Below the pieces are notes generated by a model, which was given only the letters and a program-made list of their open reading frames with translations, did no database searches and was not told the DNA's origin. Positions 23,795-31,039 of a stretch of DNA of 64,000 bases are shown here, piece by piece; the first letter of the stretch is position 1; every line of letters begins with the position of its first letter. Location of the stretch: positions 1-64,000 of the forward strand of contig NZ_WMBA01000025.1 in the NCBI RefSeq assembly GCF_009707865.1, written 5' to 3'. Position numbers and translations under genes: made by a program. This DNA comes from Amycolatopsis pithecellobii (GTDB lineage: Bacteria; Actinomycetota; Actinomycetes; Mycobacteriales; Pseudonocardiaceae).

Positions 23795-24192
23795 CAGATG
23801 TCCAACTCGACAAAGTGGTTATTGCCCAAGGCGTTCGCAACGGACTGCACCAACTCGTCGTTGTCGGTGCAGTCTTTTGCGAAGTCACTGAACTCGTCGT
23901 AGACAAACATCTTCGAACGCCCGTGGTCGAGCACCGCAATGCGCCCGTTCTTGGTCAGGAACACATCGGTGTCGTGGTCGAGGTCCATTGCGATCTGCGT
24001 ACCCGTGAATGCCTTCGGGATGTCGTCGTCGACGAACTCGATCCGTGACATACCCGCTTGCAGTTCGGATGCCCTGGCCTGCCGCTGCAACTCCTGCTGG
24101 AGCGCTTGCTGACACACGGGCGAGACAGAGATGTTGGCCGCCTTCACCTGCTGCTCCAGCTCGTCGGGCAGGTACACGTTGATCTTCCCCAT
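23794..24192 (-). CDS. Ribbon-helix-helix-like protein
   Basis: This 132-aa protein begins MGKINVYLPDELEQQVKAANISVSPVCQQALQQEL, a CopG/RHH-type beta strand and two helices. A C-terminal domain rich in acidic and aromatic residues follows, ending NHFVELDI, reminiscent of EXLDI-type actinobacterial proteins. A symmetric operator (24212-24237) lies just upstream, consistent with autorepression. It probably regulates the leftward transfer module. Confidence 0.7.
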   Translation of the reverse strand: MGKINVYLPDELEQQVKAANISVSPVCQQALQQELQRQARASELQAGMSRIEFVDDDIPKAFTGTQIAMDLDHDTDVFLTKNGRIAVLDHGRSKMFVYDEFSDFAKDCTDNDELVQSVANALGNNHFVELDI

Positions 24193-24211
24193 TGGATGTC
24201 CCTTCACGTCG

Positions 24212-24237
24212 GGGGTTATAACCCTAACTATAACCCC
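24212..24237. promoter_or_regulatory. Operator GGGGTTATA-N8-TATAACCCC
   Basis: Perfect 9-bp inverted arms lie at 24212-24220 and 24229-24237, with a further GTTATAAC inside, ending about 20 nt before the RHH-like gene start. It is an AT-containing palindrome in GC-rich DNA and a likely autoregulatory site. Confidence 0.65.
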
Positions 24238-24263
24238 TCGGTCTGAGGCTTGCAACCAGGCCG

Positions 24264-24464
24264 TCATTCCGACCCGGCAAACAGGCGACGCCGACGCCCT
24301 CGGCCACCGCAGCGTCGACAGTTGCGGTACGCCTTCCCGGATGGCGACCGGAACTTCCCCGTGCCCTTGCAGTTGCGGCACGCCGCGTAGGGGTAGATGC
24401 GGCAGGACACGACGTAGGCGAGGAACGCCACGATTCCACCAACGACCCACTCTGCGGTGTTCAT
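24264..24464 (-). CDS. Membrane-anchored zinc-ribbon protein (66 aa)
   Basis: One membrane segment (WVVGGIVAFLAYVVSC) is followed by CRNCKGTGKF and CRRCGGRGRRRR, a DnaJ-type CxxCxGxG zinc motif. Small membrane or zinc proteins of this kind are typical Spd-like companions of actinomycete transfer genes. It overlaps the 55-aa gene upstream. Confidence 0.7.
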   Translation of the reverse strand: MNTAEWVVGGIVAFLAYVVSCRIYPYAACRNCKGTGKFRSPSGKAYRNCRRCGGRGRRRRLFAGSE

Positions 24465-24628
24465 CGCCGGCCCTGCTTCGCGTCCCGCTTCATCGCCCGA
24501 TTACACCGCGGGCAGACACCCCAGAAGATCCACGGCTTCCCGGATCCTTTCTCGGGGAACGAGATCCCGCAGAACGTGTACACCATCCCGTTCGTGATTT
24601 CCCGTGCAGCGTGCGTGTTCTTCGACAT
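24461..24628 (-). CDS. 55-aa zinc-motif protein
   Basis: The ATG at 24628 opens a 55-residue frame (MSKNTHAAREITNGMVYTFC, later CPRCNRAMKRDAKQGRR). The paired cysteines and the ATGA overlap with the downstream gene support it. The function is unknown. Confidence 0.65.
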   Translation of the reverse strand: MSKNTHAAREITNGMVYTFCGISFPEKGSGKPWIFWGVCPRCNRAMKRDAKQGRR

Positions 24629-24633
24629 GACAT

Positions 24634-24918
24634 CTACCGCCGGATTCCGCGCTGGATCCGGTCGGCGTAGTCGTCAACGTTCTTGCACGCCCTGACGGCT
24701 TCCCGTTTCGCCTCCGCGGTGTGCGGACGGTAGCTCTTGACGTTGCCGTCGTTGTCGCATTCGGCGGTGTACTCGACGCCGCGGGCCTTCTCCTGGCGGC
24801 TCAAACCTCCACCGCTCGGAGACTTCCCGGTTGTGGTGTCACAGGACTGCGTGCCTTGCGAACCGGCCGCCAGGACCCCGGTCAACGCGACCGTCGACAC
24901 CCACTTGCCACCCAACAT
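24634..24918 (-). CDS. Secreted/lipoprotein-like small protein
   Basis: This 94-aa protein starts with a signal-like segment (MLGGKWVSTVALTGVLAAGS), has a Cys soon after (TQSC), then a hydrophilic helical domain with two further Cys. A good GGAGAAGGG precedes the ATG. It may be an exported accessory of the transfer apparatus; this is inferred. Confidence 0.65.
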   Translation of the reverse strand: MLGGKWVSTVALTGVLAAGSQGTQSCDTTTGKSPSGGGLSRQEKARGVEYTAECDNDGNVKSYRPHTAEAKREAVRACKNVDDYADRIQRGIRR

Positions 24919-24967
24919 TTTCCCTTCTCCCTTCACTTTCTGTGACGTGTTGTTGTTGGTGGAAGCC

Positions 24968-25082
24968 AAGGTGAGTGGAGCGGAGAAGGTGAAAACCCAC
25001 CAACACCACCCACCTTGGCCAGTCACCCATGTTGAGCTGCGTAAACGTGCGGAAGGTGAGCGAGGTGAATCGGGTGACCACT
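24968..25082. repeat. GGTGA-repeat region downstream of TraB gene
   Basis: Five GGTGA units (AAGGTGAGTG, AAGGTGAAAA, GAAGGTGAGC, GAGGTGAATC, GGGTGACC) lie in about 115 bp between the translocase stop and the next gene. Streptomyces TraB proteins recognise short direct repeats (clt/TRS) near their gene, so this is a candidate, though spacing is irregular. Confidence 0.35.
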
Positions 25083-25116
25083 GCTGCGTGAGGCCCCTGG
25101 GAAGCGGCTTTTCTGC

Positions 25117-27240
25117 CTAGTCGTCGTCATCGCTCACCTCCCTCTCGGCGAGCGCGTGACGGACACGTTCCGTGCGCACCATCGGATAGCCGCCCTGGCT
25201 TCCCCGTTTCACCCCGAGCGCTTCGAGCTGCGCCACCAGCGATTCACCGGTCAGTTCCCGATAGGGCGCGTAGCCGGGGGCGTGCTGCCGCAGGCGGCGC
25301 GGCACATCCGCGGCCCGAGCGTCCTTCCCGCCGAGCACCTGATCCACGTCAGTGAGCAAGTCCCGCTCGTCTGGGCTCGTGTCGGCCGTGTCGACCGCGC
25401 CACGCAACTGTTTCGCCTGGTCGGCGACCTCGACCGCGTCCTTGCCGCCGATGTAGTGGGTGCGCACCGTCTCCGACGTTTGGCCCTGCTGCGTCGGAAC
25501 ACCCATGCCGGTGACCACGACCGTGCCCTTGTGCTCCTGCTTCAACTCGTGCGGGGCGGCACCGTCGTTCACGGCGTTGTCGCCCAGCGCCATCCGCGAC
25601 TGCGACTCGCTACCCAGCTTCAGACCAGCGCGGATGTGCGCGCCCTCCCGGACCAGCTTCGGCAGGTTCTGGTCCGTGGGGTCCTGGGTTCCGTCCCACA
25701 GCAGCACGTTCACCGCACGCCCCTGGTTGTGGACCTTGCGGGCGGCGTTGAAGTAGCGACTGGTGTTGGACTTCCCGCCGTAGGGCTTCTTGTGCTCGTC
25801 CTTCTCCGGGCACATGAACGCGACCTGTTCTTCGTCCACGATCACGACGATGGGGTGGTATCCGGGCAGGCCAGGCGGCACACCGTCCGGGTGCTGCTCG
25901 GGGTCGAACCCCACCATGCGGCGTTCCATCTCATCGACCGCCGCTTCCAACATCTCGGTAGCCGAGATCACGTGCTCGTCGGTGGGGCCTTCGATGAGCA
26001 CGGTCGCCAAGCCCTGGAACATGTGCCAGTCCCCGAGGCCCTTCAAATCGGCGATTCGGAACTCCACGGTCGGGTCGAACGCCAGCCACAACGCCAGGGC
26101 GCGCAACGCGGCGGTCTTGCCCATGTTGGACAGGCCCGTGATGAGCAGGTGCTTTTGCCACAGGTTCAGACCGATCGGGTCGTCTCGCAGGTTCTTGCCC
26201 CACGGTGCCCGGTCGCGGAACATGCTGACCCGCGTCGGCGGTTCGGTGACCAGCGGAGACGGTTCGATCGGCTCATCCAGCGCACCCGAGTCCGCGATCC
26301 ACAACAGGACACTGCGGGCACGCTTCGGGATCGTGATGAACAGCTCGTGTTCGTGCCGGCCCATGTTCTCCGCGAGGCGTTTCCGCCGCTTCTGGATGTC
26401 CTCTGTGGAGATGCTGGAGGGCAGCTGTACCTGCACTTCCACGCCCGGACCAGCCAGGGTGATGGGGGACAACATGCCCGCGCCCGCGTCGTCCATCGCG
26501 TCGATCAGCTTCCGCAGCTGCGACATCCCCAGATCACGCAATGCCTTCACCACGATGGACGGGGTAACGACCTCGGTGTCCTGCTTCCGCTCGTCCGCGG
26601 TCATCAACCAGGTCGGTGGGGTGCCGCGACGTTTCCCTTCCCGGTACGCGCCCCACGAGATCAGGAACGGCAAGGCAATCAAGAACGGGGTCCACGCGAT
26701 CGCGATCGCGGAGATGATCCACCCGAACACATCCAGCACCCCGAGTACGACCGCCCCGAACTGGCCCCCGGTCAGCTGCGCAACCAGACCGGACACGAGC
26801 ACGATGACGACCAGAGCGGCGACGCTGCCGACGCCGACCAGCGCGAAGCCCAGCGCGATCTTAGGGACTTCCTTGATGCGCTGGAACCGACGCTGGACGG
26901 CGGCCTCTTTGCGGTCCAGCCAGTCGGTCAGGGCTTCCCGGTCGCCCCGGAGTTCGGCGGCTGTGATCTGCCTTCGGTAGACGCCCATGGTGGTCGCGTC
27001 CCAGATGCGCACCGCCCACGACCGGTAGCCCGCGCCGACCGTGTACAGCTGCCGACCGGTCTTGCGGACAACGAACTGGGTGCGGTCGTCCTTGGCGACC
27101 CGCACCACGGTTCCGCCCACACGACGCACCAGCGCGGCGGGTGGCCGGCGGGCGGGTAGCCCTGCGGCGTGGTTGAAACGGTCGGATTCACCGTCGTGGT
27201 CGTCGTCGACCAGTTCACCGACGATCGGATGGGTCGTCAC
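25117..27240 (-). CDS. traB: FtsK/SpoIIIE-type conjugal translocase (TraB)
   Basis: This is a 707-aa protein. Two membrane segments lie near residues 130-205 (IALGFALVGVGSVAALVVIV, then VVLGVLDVFGWIISAIAIAW). The motor domain has Walker A GLSNMGKTAA near 370, Walker B IVVIVDEEQVAF near 465, and NQGRAVNVLLWDGTQDPTDQNLP. A C-terminal winged-helix-like region (ELTGESLVAQLEALG) may bind DNA. In actinomycetes one such hexameric protein moves double-stranded DNA between hyphae. It overlaps the upstream DUF2637 gene by 4 nt. Confidence 0.93.
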   Translation of the reverse strand: MTTHPIVGELVDDDHDGESDRFNHAAGLPARRPPAALVRRVGGTVVRVAKDDRTQFVVRKTGRQLYTVGAGYRSWAVRIWDATTMGVYRRQITAAELRGDREALTDWLDRKEAAVQRRFQRIKEVPKIALGFALVGVGSVAALVVIVLVSGLVAQLTGGQFGAVVLGVLDVFGWIISAIAIAWTPFLIALPFLISWGAYREGKRRGTPPTWLMTADERKQDTEVVTPSIVVKALRDLGMSQLRKLIDAMDDAGAGMLSPITLAGPGVEVQVQLPSSISTEDIQKRRKRLAENMGRHEHELFITIPKRARSVLLWIADSGALDEPIEPSPLVTEPPTRVSMFRDRAPWGKNLRDDPIGLNLWQKHLLITGLSNMGKTAALRALALWLAFDPTVEFRIADLKGLGDWHMFQGLATVLIEGPTDEHVISATEMLEAAVDEMERRMVGFDPEQHPDGVPPGLPGYHPIVVIVDEEQVAFMCPEKDEHKKPYGGKSNTSRYFNAARKVHNQGRAVNVLLWDGTQDPTDQNLPKLVREGAHIRAGLKLGSESQSRMALGDNAVNDGAAPHELKQEHKGTVVVTGMGVPTQQGQTSETVRTHYIGGKDAVEVADQAKQLRGAVDTADTSPDERDLLTDVDQVLGGKDARAADVPRRLRQHAPGYAPYRELTGESLVAQLEALGVKRGSQGGYPMVRTERVRHALAEREVSDDDD

Positions 27241-28487
27241 TGGTCAGCCCCCGCTTCCGATGGTTGGGGCTGCAACCGGTCGAGCAGTCGGGAGGCCCGA
27301 CCGGATCCGACCGACAGGGCCTTCATCACGGCGGTCCGGGACGGCAGTTCACCCCCGACCGGTCGGGGCATTTCACGTAACTGGTCGAGGAGTTCATCGT
27401 CGGACCGGTCGGCCCGACCGGTCGACTTTTTCCGCCTCGACCGGTCGGGCCTCGGTCGGGGTTTCGCACCCCCGACCGGTCGGGGTTTCAGTGGGGCGAC
27501 CGGTCGGGCATCGGTCGCCCCGACCGGTCCGACCGACTGGGCACCGCCAAGGGCGTCGATTGAACCGACCCCGTTGGCGTCGGTCGGCCCGACCGGTCGG
27601 GCCTCCTCGACATCGACCGGTCGGGCCTCGGTCAGGGTTTCGGGCGGCCGACCGGTCGGCGTGTCCGACCGGTCACCGCCAGGGGTACGGATAGCCTCCG
27701 TACCCTTCTCGTCCTCGGGTTCCTGCCGGTCAGGAGCGGCGGGCGTGGAGTTCGTCGGGGCCTCCGCTACCTCGGCGTCACGCCCATCCGCGCTCGGTGC
27801 GCTGAACTGCGGTTTTCCCGGAGGCCCATCGTGTTTCCGCAGGTCAACACCGACGACCGGCTTTTCCGTGTCTGGATGCTTGCCTGCGGCTTGAGGAGCG
27901 GCAGGTACCGGGCTCTGCCTGGTACCTGAACCGGGCTCTGCCTGGTCCAGTCCAACCGGCTGCTCGCCGCCAGGGGTGCGGCAGATCGCCGTACCCTTCT
28001 CGTCCTGCCCCTGGTCCAGCTCAACCATTGGGCTCTGCCCAACAGTGGCCGCGTCGGGAGCGGTGACTGCCTGCCGGTCGCTGACCATCGCCGCCACCAG
28101 ATGCACGGTGGTGACCAGTACGACCGGGGGCACCATCGCCACCACGGCGACCAGCCACCACGGCGGCACCACCTGGTAGGCCCTCAGGTAATGGTCGGTC
28201 GCGTTGCCGAGCACAGACAGCACGAGTGTGCCGACCGCGATCCTGCGGGCCTCCACGACCACCTCAGAGGACACCCGCGCCAACCACACGCGGGTCGCCA
28301 CCACAGCCGCCGCATCCAACGCCACCGGGAACAACCAAGCGAGGTTGCGGTGAGTGCCGCACACGATCGCCAAGTCCGTCAGCGACGTGAACGACAACAC
28401 CGCTGCGCCAGTCGCGACGGCCAACAATCCAAGCCAAGTCAGCACGCCGACACGTGGGCGGGCCGATCGGCCACTATCTTGCTTCAT
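27237..28487 (-). CDS. DUF2637 membrane protein (Spd-like) with repeat-rich tail
   Basis: This 416-aa protein has four membrane segments in the first 150 residues (VLTWLGLLAVATGAAVLSF, NLAWLFPVALDAAAVVATRV, WWLVAVVAMVPPVVLVTTVHLVAAM), the DUF2637 arrangement found beside transfer genes. Residues 150-416 are low-complexity, with recurring ARPV/PVG units encoded by an array of GACCGGTC palindromes. A short HTH-like end (LPSRTAVMKALSVGSGRASRLLD) closes it. The ATG at 28487 fits best. It is probably a transfer or spread membrane partner of TraB. Confidence 0.85.
   Translation of the reverse strand: MKQDSGRSARPRVGVLTWLGLLAVATGAAVLSFTSLTDLAIVCGTHRNLAWLFPVALDAAAVVATRVWLARVSSEVVVEARRIAVGTLVLSVLGNATDHYLRAYQVVPPWWLVAVVAMVPPVVLVTTVHLVAAMVSDRQAVTAPDAATVGQSPMVELDQGQDEKGTAICRTPGGEQPVGLDQAEPGSGTRQSPVPAAPQAAGKHPDTEKPVVGVDLRKHDGPPGKPQFSAPSADGRDAEVAEAPTNSTPAAPDRQEPEDEKGTEAIRTPGGDRSDTPTGRPPETLTEARPVDVEEARPVGPTDANGVGSIDALGGAQSVGPVGATDARPVAPLKPRPVGGAKPRPRPDRSRRKKSTGRADRSDDELLDQLREMPRPVGGELPSRTAVMKALSVGSGRASRLLDRLQPQPSEAGADQ
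27357..27674. repeat. Array of 11 GACCGGTC palindromes
   Basis: Eleven copies of the 8-bp palindrome GACCGGTC, mostly in the longer form CGACCGGTCGGGC, occur within 320 bp of the DUF2637 gene, with one more ACCGGT at 27276. No comparable cluster occurs elsewhere in the window. Spacings vary, so the array is not a simple tandem repeat. It may be a binding array embedded in coding DNA. Confidence 0.85.
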
Positions 28488-28560
28488 CGGGTCGGAAGCC
28501 TCTTTTCCGATCAAGTCCCTGGGTGGCGAGTGGAGTCGCCACCCAGGGGCGTCCAAATCC

Positions 28561-28746
28561 TTACTTCTTCAGCAAGCCGCGGAACACGCCTGCGCGGTTG
28601 TCAGCCTTCGCAGCGGCCCGGTCGTACACAGCCGCCTGCCGGTGATCGCCGGCCTGCTTCAGCTCCTCGGCCCGTTCCCGCAGCAACATCCCCGTCTCGA
28701 CCTCGTCTTCCACCACGTCACGGGCAGCGTCGTCAAGATTCCTCAT
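28561..28746 (-). CDS. Small helical protein (61 aa)
   Basis: This charged, Ala-rich helix pair (AARDVVEDEVETGMLLRERA, QAAVYDRAAAKADNRAGVF) is of unknown function. The ATG at 28746 has AAGGAGAAGG upstream and is preferred over starts further up. Confidence 0.65.
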   Translation of the reverse strand: MRNLDDAARDVVEDEVETGMLLRERAEELKQAGDHRQAAVYDRAAAKADNRAGVFRGLLKK

Positions 28747-28864
28747 GTCCCCTTCTCCTTGGTTCTCCATCGGATCGGCTCCTGGGTCGATCACGTGCCC
28801 TGGAAGGCGTTGCGGTCGTGACCCAGCGCCACGTTCGGTCAGGCCAACAGGACGGGCGCGCTGG

Positions 28865-28996
28865 TCACTTCTGCTTGTTCTTGGCCCAGTCCTTGGCGGA
28901 CTCACCCGTGATGTTCGGGTCGGCCAGCCAGTCAGGGACGGTGCCGACACCGCCACACGTGGTGCAGCCCTGGCCGTCGCAGTCGGGACAGGTCAC
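28865..28996 (-). CDS. 43-aa DnaJ-type zinc protein
   Basis: From the GTG at 28996 (AGGAGG 7 nt upstream) the frame reads CPDCDGQGCTTCGGVGTVPDW, a CxxCxGxGCxxCxG zinc knuckle, then a charged tail. It is one of several tiny zinc proteins in this block. Confidence 0.7.
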   Translation of the reverse strand: MTCPDCDGQGCTTCGGVGTVPDWLADPNITGESAKDWAKNKQK

Positions 28997-29024
28997 AGGT
29001 TCACCTCCTCGCGTTCAGGCCGGG

Positions 29025-29210
29025 TCAACAGACCGGGCACTTCGCCTGCTCGGCCGGGTCACTCGGACAGTGCTTGCCGCGGGTCATCGGGCACGGCCCG
29101 TAGTCGTCCCAGGAATCACCGCGGGGAACGACGGTGCACACGGACCCGCACCCACCAACCGGGGCCTGGGAAGTGGTGGCTTCGGGTGGGGTTTCGATCA
29201 CCAGAAACAT
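29025..29210 (-). CDS. Cys-rich small protein (61 aa)
   Basis: Seven cysteines, including CGSVC and a terminal CPVC, suggest metal binding. GGAAGG precedes the ATG. The function is unknown. Confidence 0.65.
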   Translation of the reverse strand: MFLVIETPPEATTSQAPVGGCGSVCTVVPRGDSWDDYGPCPMTRGKHCPSDPAEQAKCPVC

Positions 29211-29238
29211 GGATCAGTTCCTTCCTTGTGGTGTTTCA

Positions 29239-29496
29239 TCAGGAGGTTTCTTCGTCCTCCGCCACGGCCTCCAGCGCCATGCGAAGTTCGTCGTGGGACG
29301 TGACGGTGAGGGCGCGGCGAAGGTGCTCGACGGGCACCACTCCGCTGTGACGGTGAGCGCTGTAGTAACCCACCAGGTAGCCGATGTTGATCCTCAGCAG
29401 TTCGGCCTGCTGGCAAGGCAACAGGCCGCTCACCAGCCCACCCCCGCCATACCGCGAACCTGAACCCAAGCGGAATGTCCCATCGAGGTTCACCAC
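29239..29496 (-). CDS. Hypothetical protein (85 aa)
   Basis: This soluble helical protein (LPCQQAELLRINIGYLVGYYSAH) is unrecognised. It overlaps the upstream gene end by 7 nt. Confidence 0.65.
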   Translation of the reverse strand: MVNLDGTFRLGSGSRYGGGGLVSGLLPCQQAELLRINIGYLVGYYSAHRHSGVVPVEHLRRALTVTSHDELRMALEAVAEDEETS

Positions 29497-29864
29497 GACA
29501 CCGCCCTGACCAGGCCGTACAACTCCTCAGCCTCGGCGGTCGTGACACCGAGCTTCCCGGTCACGGCGTGAAGGTCCCGCTGCCCGGCGATCCACGCCGA
29601 AAACCCGTCACGGGCTTCGGTCTCAGTCATGTCCAAGGCTTCACCGACTTGCGCCCACGAGGTGATCTCGCCCTGCCGCAGCAGGTACATCACGACCACC
29701 CACCGGCCGGTCGTGACCTCGCGGGCGATCTCCGTACCGGCACTGAGTTCGGCCCAGTAGTCCGCCGCCGCAGCGACACCATGGGTTTCCCGGGCCATGA
29801 ACGTGCGCACCCGGGCTTCTGCCCACCGCTCAACCAAATCCGCAACAGGGAGGTACTTGCTCAC
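29490..29864 (-). CDS. Hypothetical helical protein (124 aa)
   Basis: The protein contains two HTH-like stretches (GEITSWAQVGEALDMTETEARDGF; LGVTTAEAEELYGLV), so a DNA-binding role is possible. The GTG at 29864 overlaps the stop of the upstream gene. It resembles small AICE regulators, but no family is certain. Confidence 0.65.
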   Translation of the reverse strand: MSKYLPVADLVERWAEARVRTFMARETHGVAAAADYWAELSAGTEIAREVTTGRWVVVMYLLRQGEITSWAQVGEALDMTETEARDGFSAWIAGQRDLHAVTGKLGVTTAEAEELYGLVRAVSW

Positions 29865-30100
29865 CGGTCCACCTCCCACGCCGCGATACCCACCTGGCGG
29901 AGGTTCGCCAGCAGCTGCCCGAGGCCGTGCAGGTCGAAGAACACCGGCTGCTGGGCGCCGACCTGTATTCCGATCTCCACGCCGCGGGGGGTGTGGACGT
30001 GCAGGGCTCGTACCTCAACCCGGTTACCGGCCTGGTTGTGGCCGTAGGCCCGCCAAAACGGGTTGCTGGTGGGCCGGGGTGGTGTGGCGAGCGCGTTCAC
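29861..30100 (-). CDS. Hypothetical protein (79 aa)
   Basis: This beta-rich small protein (RVEVRALHVHTPRGVEIGIQ, QPVFFDLHGLGQLLANLRQV) is unrecognised. It is coupled to both neighbours by 4-nt overlaps. Confidence 0.65.
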   Translation of the reverse strand: MNALATPPRPTSNPFWRAYGHNQAGNRVEVRALHVHTPRGVEIGIQVGAQQPVFFDLHGLGQLLANLRQVGIAAWEVDR

Positions 30101-30453
30101 GCCACACCCCCAGCCAGTTCAGCGGCCTCGATGAGGGCATGCCCCAACTGCATCGCCTCAGCAGGGGTCAGGTCGTAACGGGAACCCGTGTCGGTGAAAT
30201 CGGGTTCCACGACGACCCGCGGCTCCGTCTCACGGTATTCCTGCTGCAAAAACACCGACAACGACGGCGGGTACGCGGTGTAACCCTCATCAGTATCGAG
30301 AACGACAGCCTGGCCAAGCGTCAACTTCACCGTGGCATCCGTGTCCGACCAGTGGGCACGGTCACTGCCGGAGTGCCTGGCCTGGTGGGTCTCCGTGCAC
30401 CACTTCGGGCAATCGGTGGTCAGCCAAAACGGCTTGTCGATAGGGTTCTGCAT
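30097..30453 (-). CDS. DUF6907-like protein, first gene of leftward operon
   Basis: This is a 118-aa protein. DCPKWCTETHQARHSGSDRAHWSD is the Cys/His/acid signature of DUF6907-type actinobacterial proteins, followed by a beta-rich body and a helical end (LTPAEAMQLGHALIEAAELA). GAAGGAG precedes the ATG. It faces the operator at 30535-30574. Confidence 0.7.
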   Translation of the reverse strand: MQNPIDKPFWLTTDCPKWCTETHQARHSGSDRAHWSDTDATVKLTLGQAVVLDTDEGYTAYPPSLSVFLQQEYRETEPRVVVEPDFTDTGSRYDLTPAEAMQLGHALIEAAELAGGVA

Positions 30454-30534
30454 GGGTCGACTCCTTCGCAGTCGATCAAGGTCCCCGGCTGGTGTTCCAG
30501 CACCACCGGGGGCCGCCTTTGTTCTACCAACAGT

Positions 30535-30574
30535 GTTGCCCAACTTGGTTGGAAATGCAACCGAGTTGGGCAAC
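30535..30574. promoter_or_regulatory. Large operator in the divergent right-end promoter region
   Basis: Arms GTTGCCCAACTTGGTTG (30535-30551) and its complement at 30558-30574 match at 16 of 17 positions around a 6-bp centre. It lies between the leftward transfer operon and the rightward HTH gene at 30602, so that gene's product is the natural candidate repressor. Confidence 0.75.
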
Positions 30575-30601
30575 TTGCTTGGGGAACTTTGTTGTGAAAC
30601 C

Positions 30602-30820
30602 ATGCTGCGCGTGACGACCAAACGAACGCCGCCCTCGCTGACTCAACTCGTCGACCACTACCGGCGTGCTCAGAACGATCTGGAAGACGCCCGCCTGGCG
30701 CTCATCGATGGGATTCGCACCGAGTACGCCGCCGGCATGCGCCAGGCGGACATCGTTCGCGGCATCGATCACGTGTGGAGCGACGAGTACGTGCGGAAGA
30801 TCGTCAAGGGCCTCGTGTGA
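30602..30820 (+). CDS. Small HTH protein at right end (72 aa)
   Basis: Helices LTQLVDHYRRAQNDLEDARLALIDGIRTEYAAG precede an HTH-like MRQADIVRGIDHVWSDEYVRKIVKGL. It is divergent from the transfer operon across a long inverted repeat, the position of a transfer-control repressor of KorSA type, although the sequence family is not recognised. No strong ribosome-binding site is visible. Confidence 0.65.
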   Translation: MLRVTTKRTPPSLTQLVDHYRRAQNDLEDARLALIDGIRTEYAAGMRQADIVRGIDHVWSDEYVRKIVKGLV

Positions 30821-30842
30821 GGGATACAGGACCGGGCCGCGA

Positions 30843-30863
30843 TTCGGTGCCATGTTCGGTGCC
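30843..30863 (+). repeat. Paired TTCGGTGCC motif, copy 4
   Basis: TTCGGTGCC occurs at 30843-30851 and 30855-30863 (12-bp period), about 120 bp inside the right att repeat. It mirrors copy 1 about 80 bp inside the left att repeat. Confidence 0.5.
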
Positions 30864-30981
30864 GCACTTGTCGACAGAGTCCAACAGGGCAAGTCATGGT
30901 CCGACACGCGAACAGCGCCTCTAGCAGGGCCAACGCCAATTTCTGACAGTTTTCGGCACGGTCCAACATGAACAGGGTGGA

Positions 30982-31034
30982 ACTGTAAATCAGACGGCAC
31001 TGCCTTCAGAGGTTCGAATCCTCTACCCGCCACA
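30982..31034 (+). repeat. att repeat, right end (53 bp)
   Basis: This is an exact copy of 96-148: the displaced 3' half of the tRNA-Tyr gene, defining the right boundary of the element. Confidence 0.93.
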
Positions 31035-31039
31035 CCAGC

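Larger units (their letters stand above)
96..31034. mobile_element. Integrated AICE-like element with phage genes, at tRNA-Tyr
   Basis: Seen: the element is bounded by a perfect 53-bp direct repeat, one copy being the 3' half of the tRNA gene. An integrase lies at the left end and a TraB-type translocase near the right end, with an excisionase-like gene, SSB, an ATPase and an iteron region between. Known: actinomycete integrative conjugative elements insert into the 3' end of tRNA genes and carry int, xis, replication and a single FtsK-like transfer gene. Odd: it also encodes a tape-measure protein and a small-terminase-like protein with no other virion genes. Rightward genes fill the left half and leftward genes the right half, which suggests a mosaic origin. 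Confidence 0.9.

Noticed and set aside
25156-27159. 667-aa open frame on the plus strand
   Set aside because: It is antisense to the TraB gene, which has clear Walker motifs; composition is that of a GC-bias shadow.
27357-27674. CRISPR-like array
   Set aside because: Repeats are only 8-13 bp, palindromic, irregularly spaced and inside a coding sequence; there are no cas genes.
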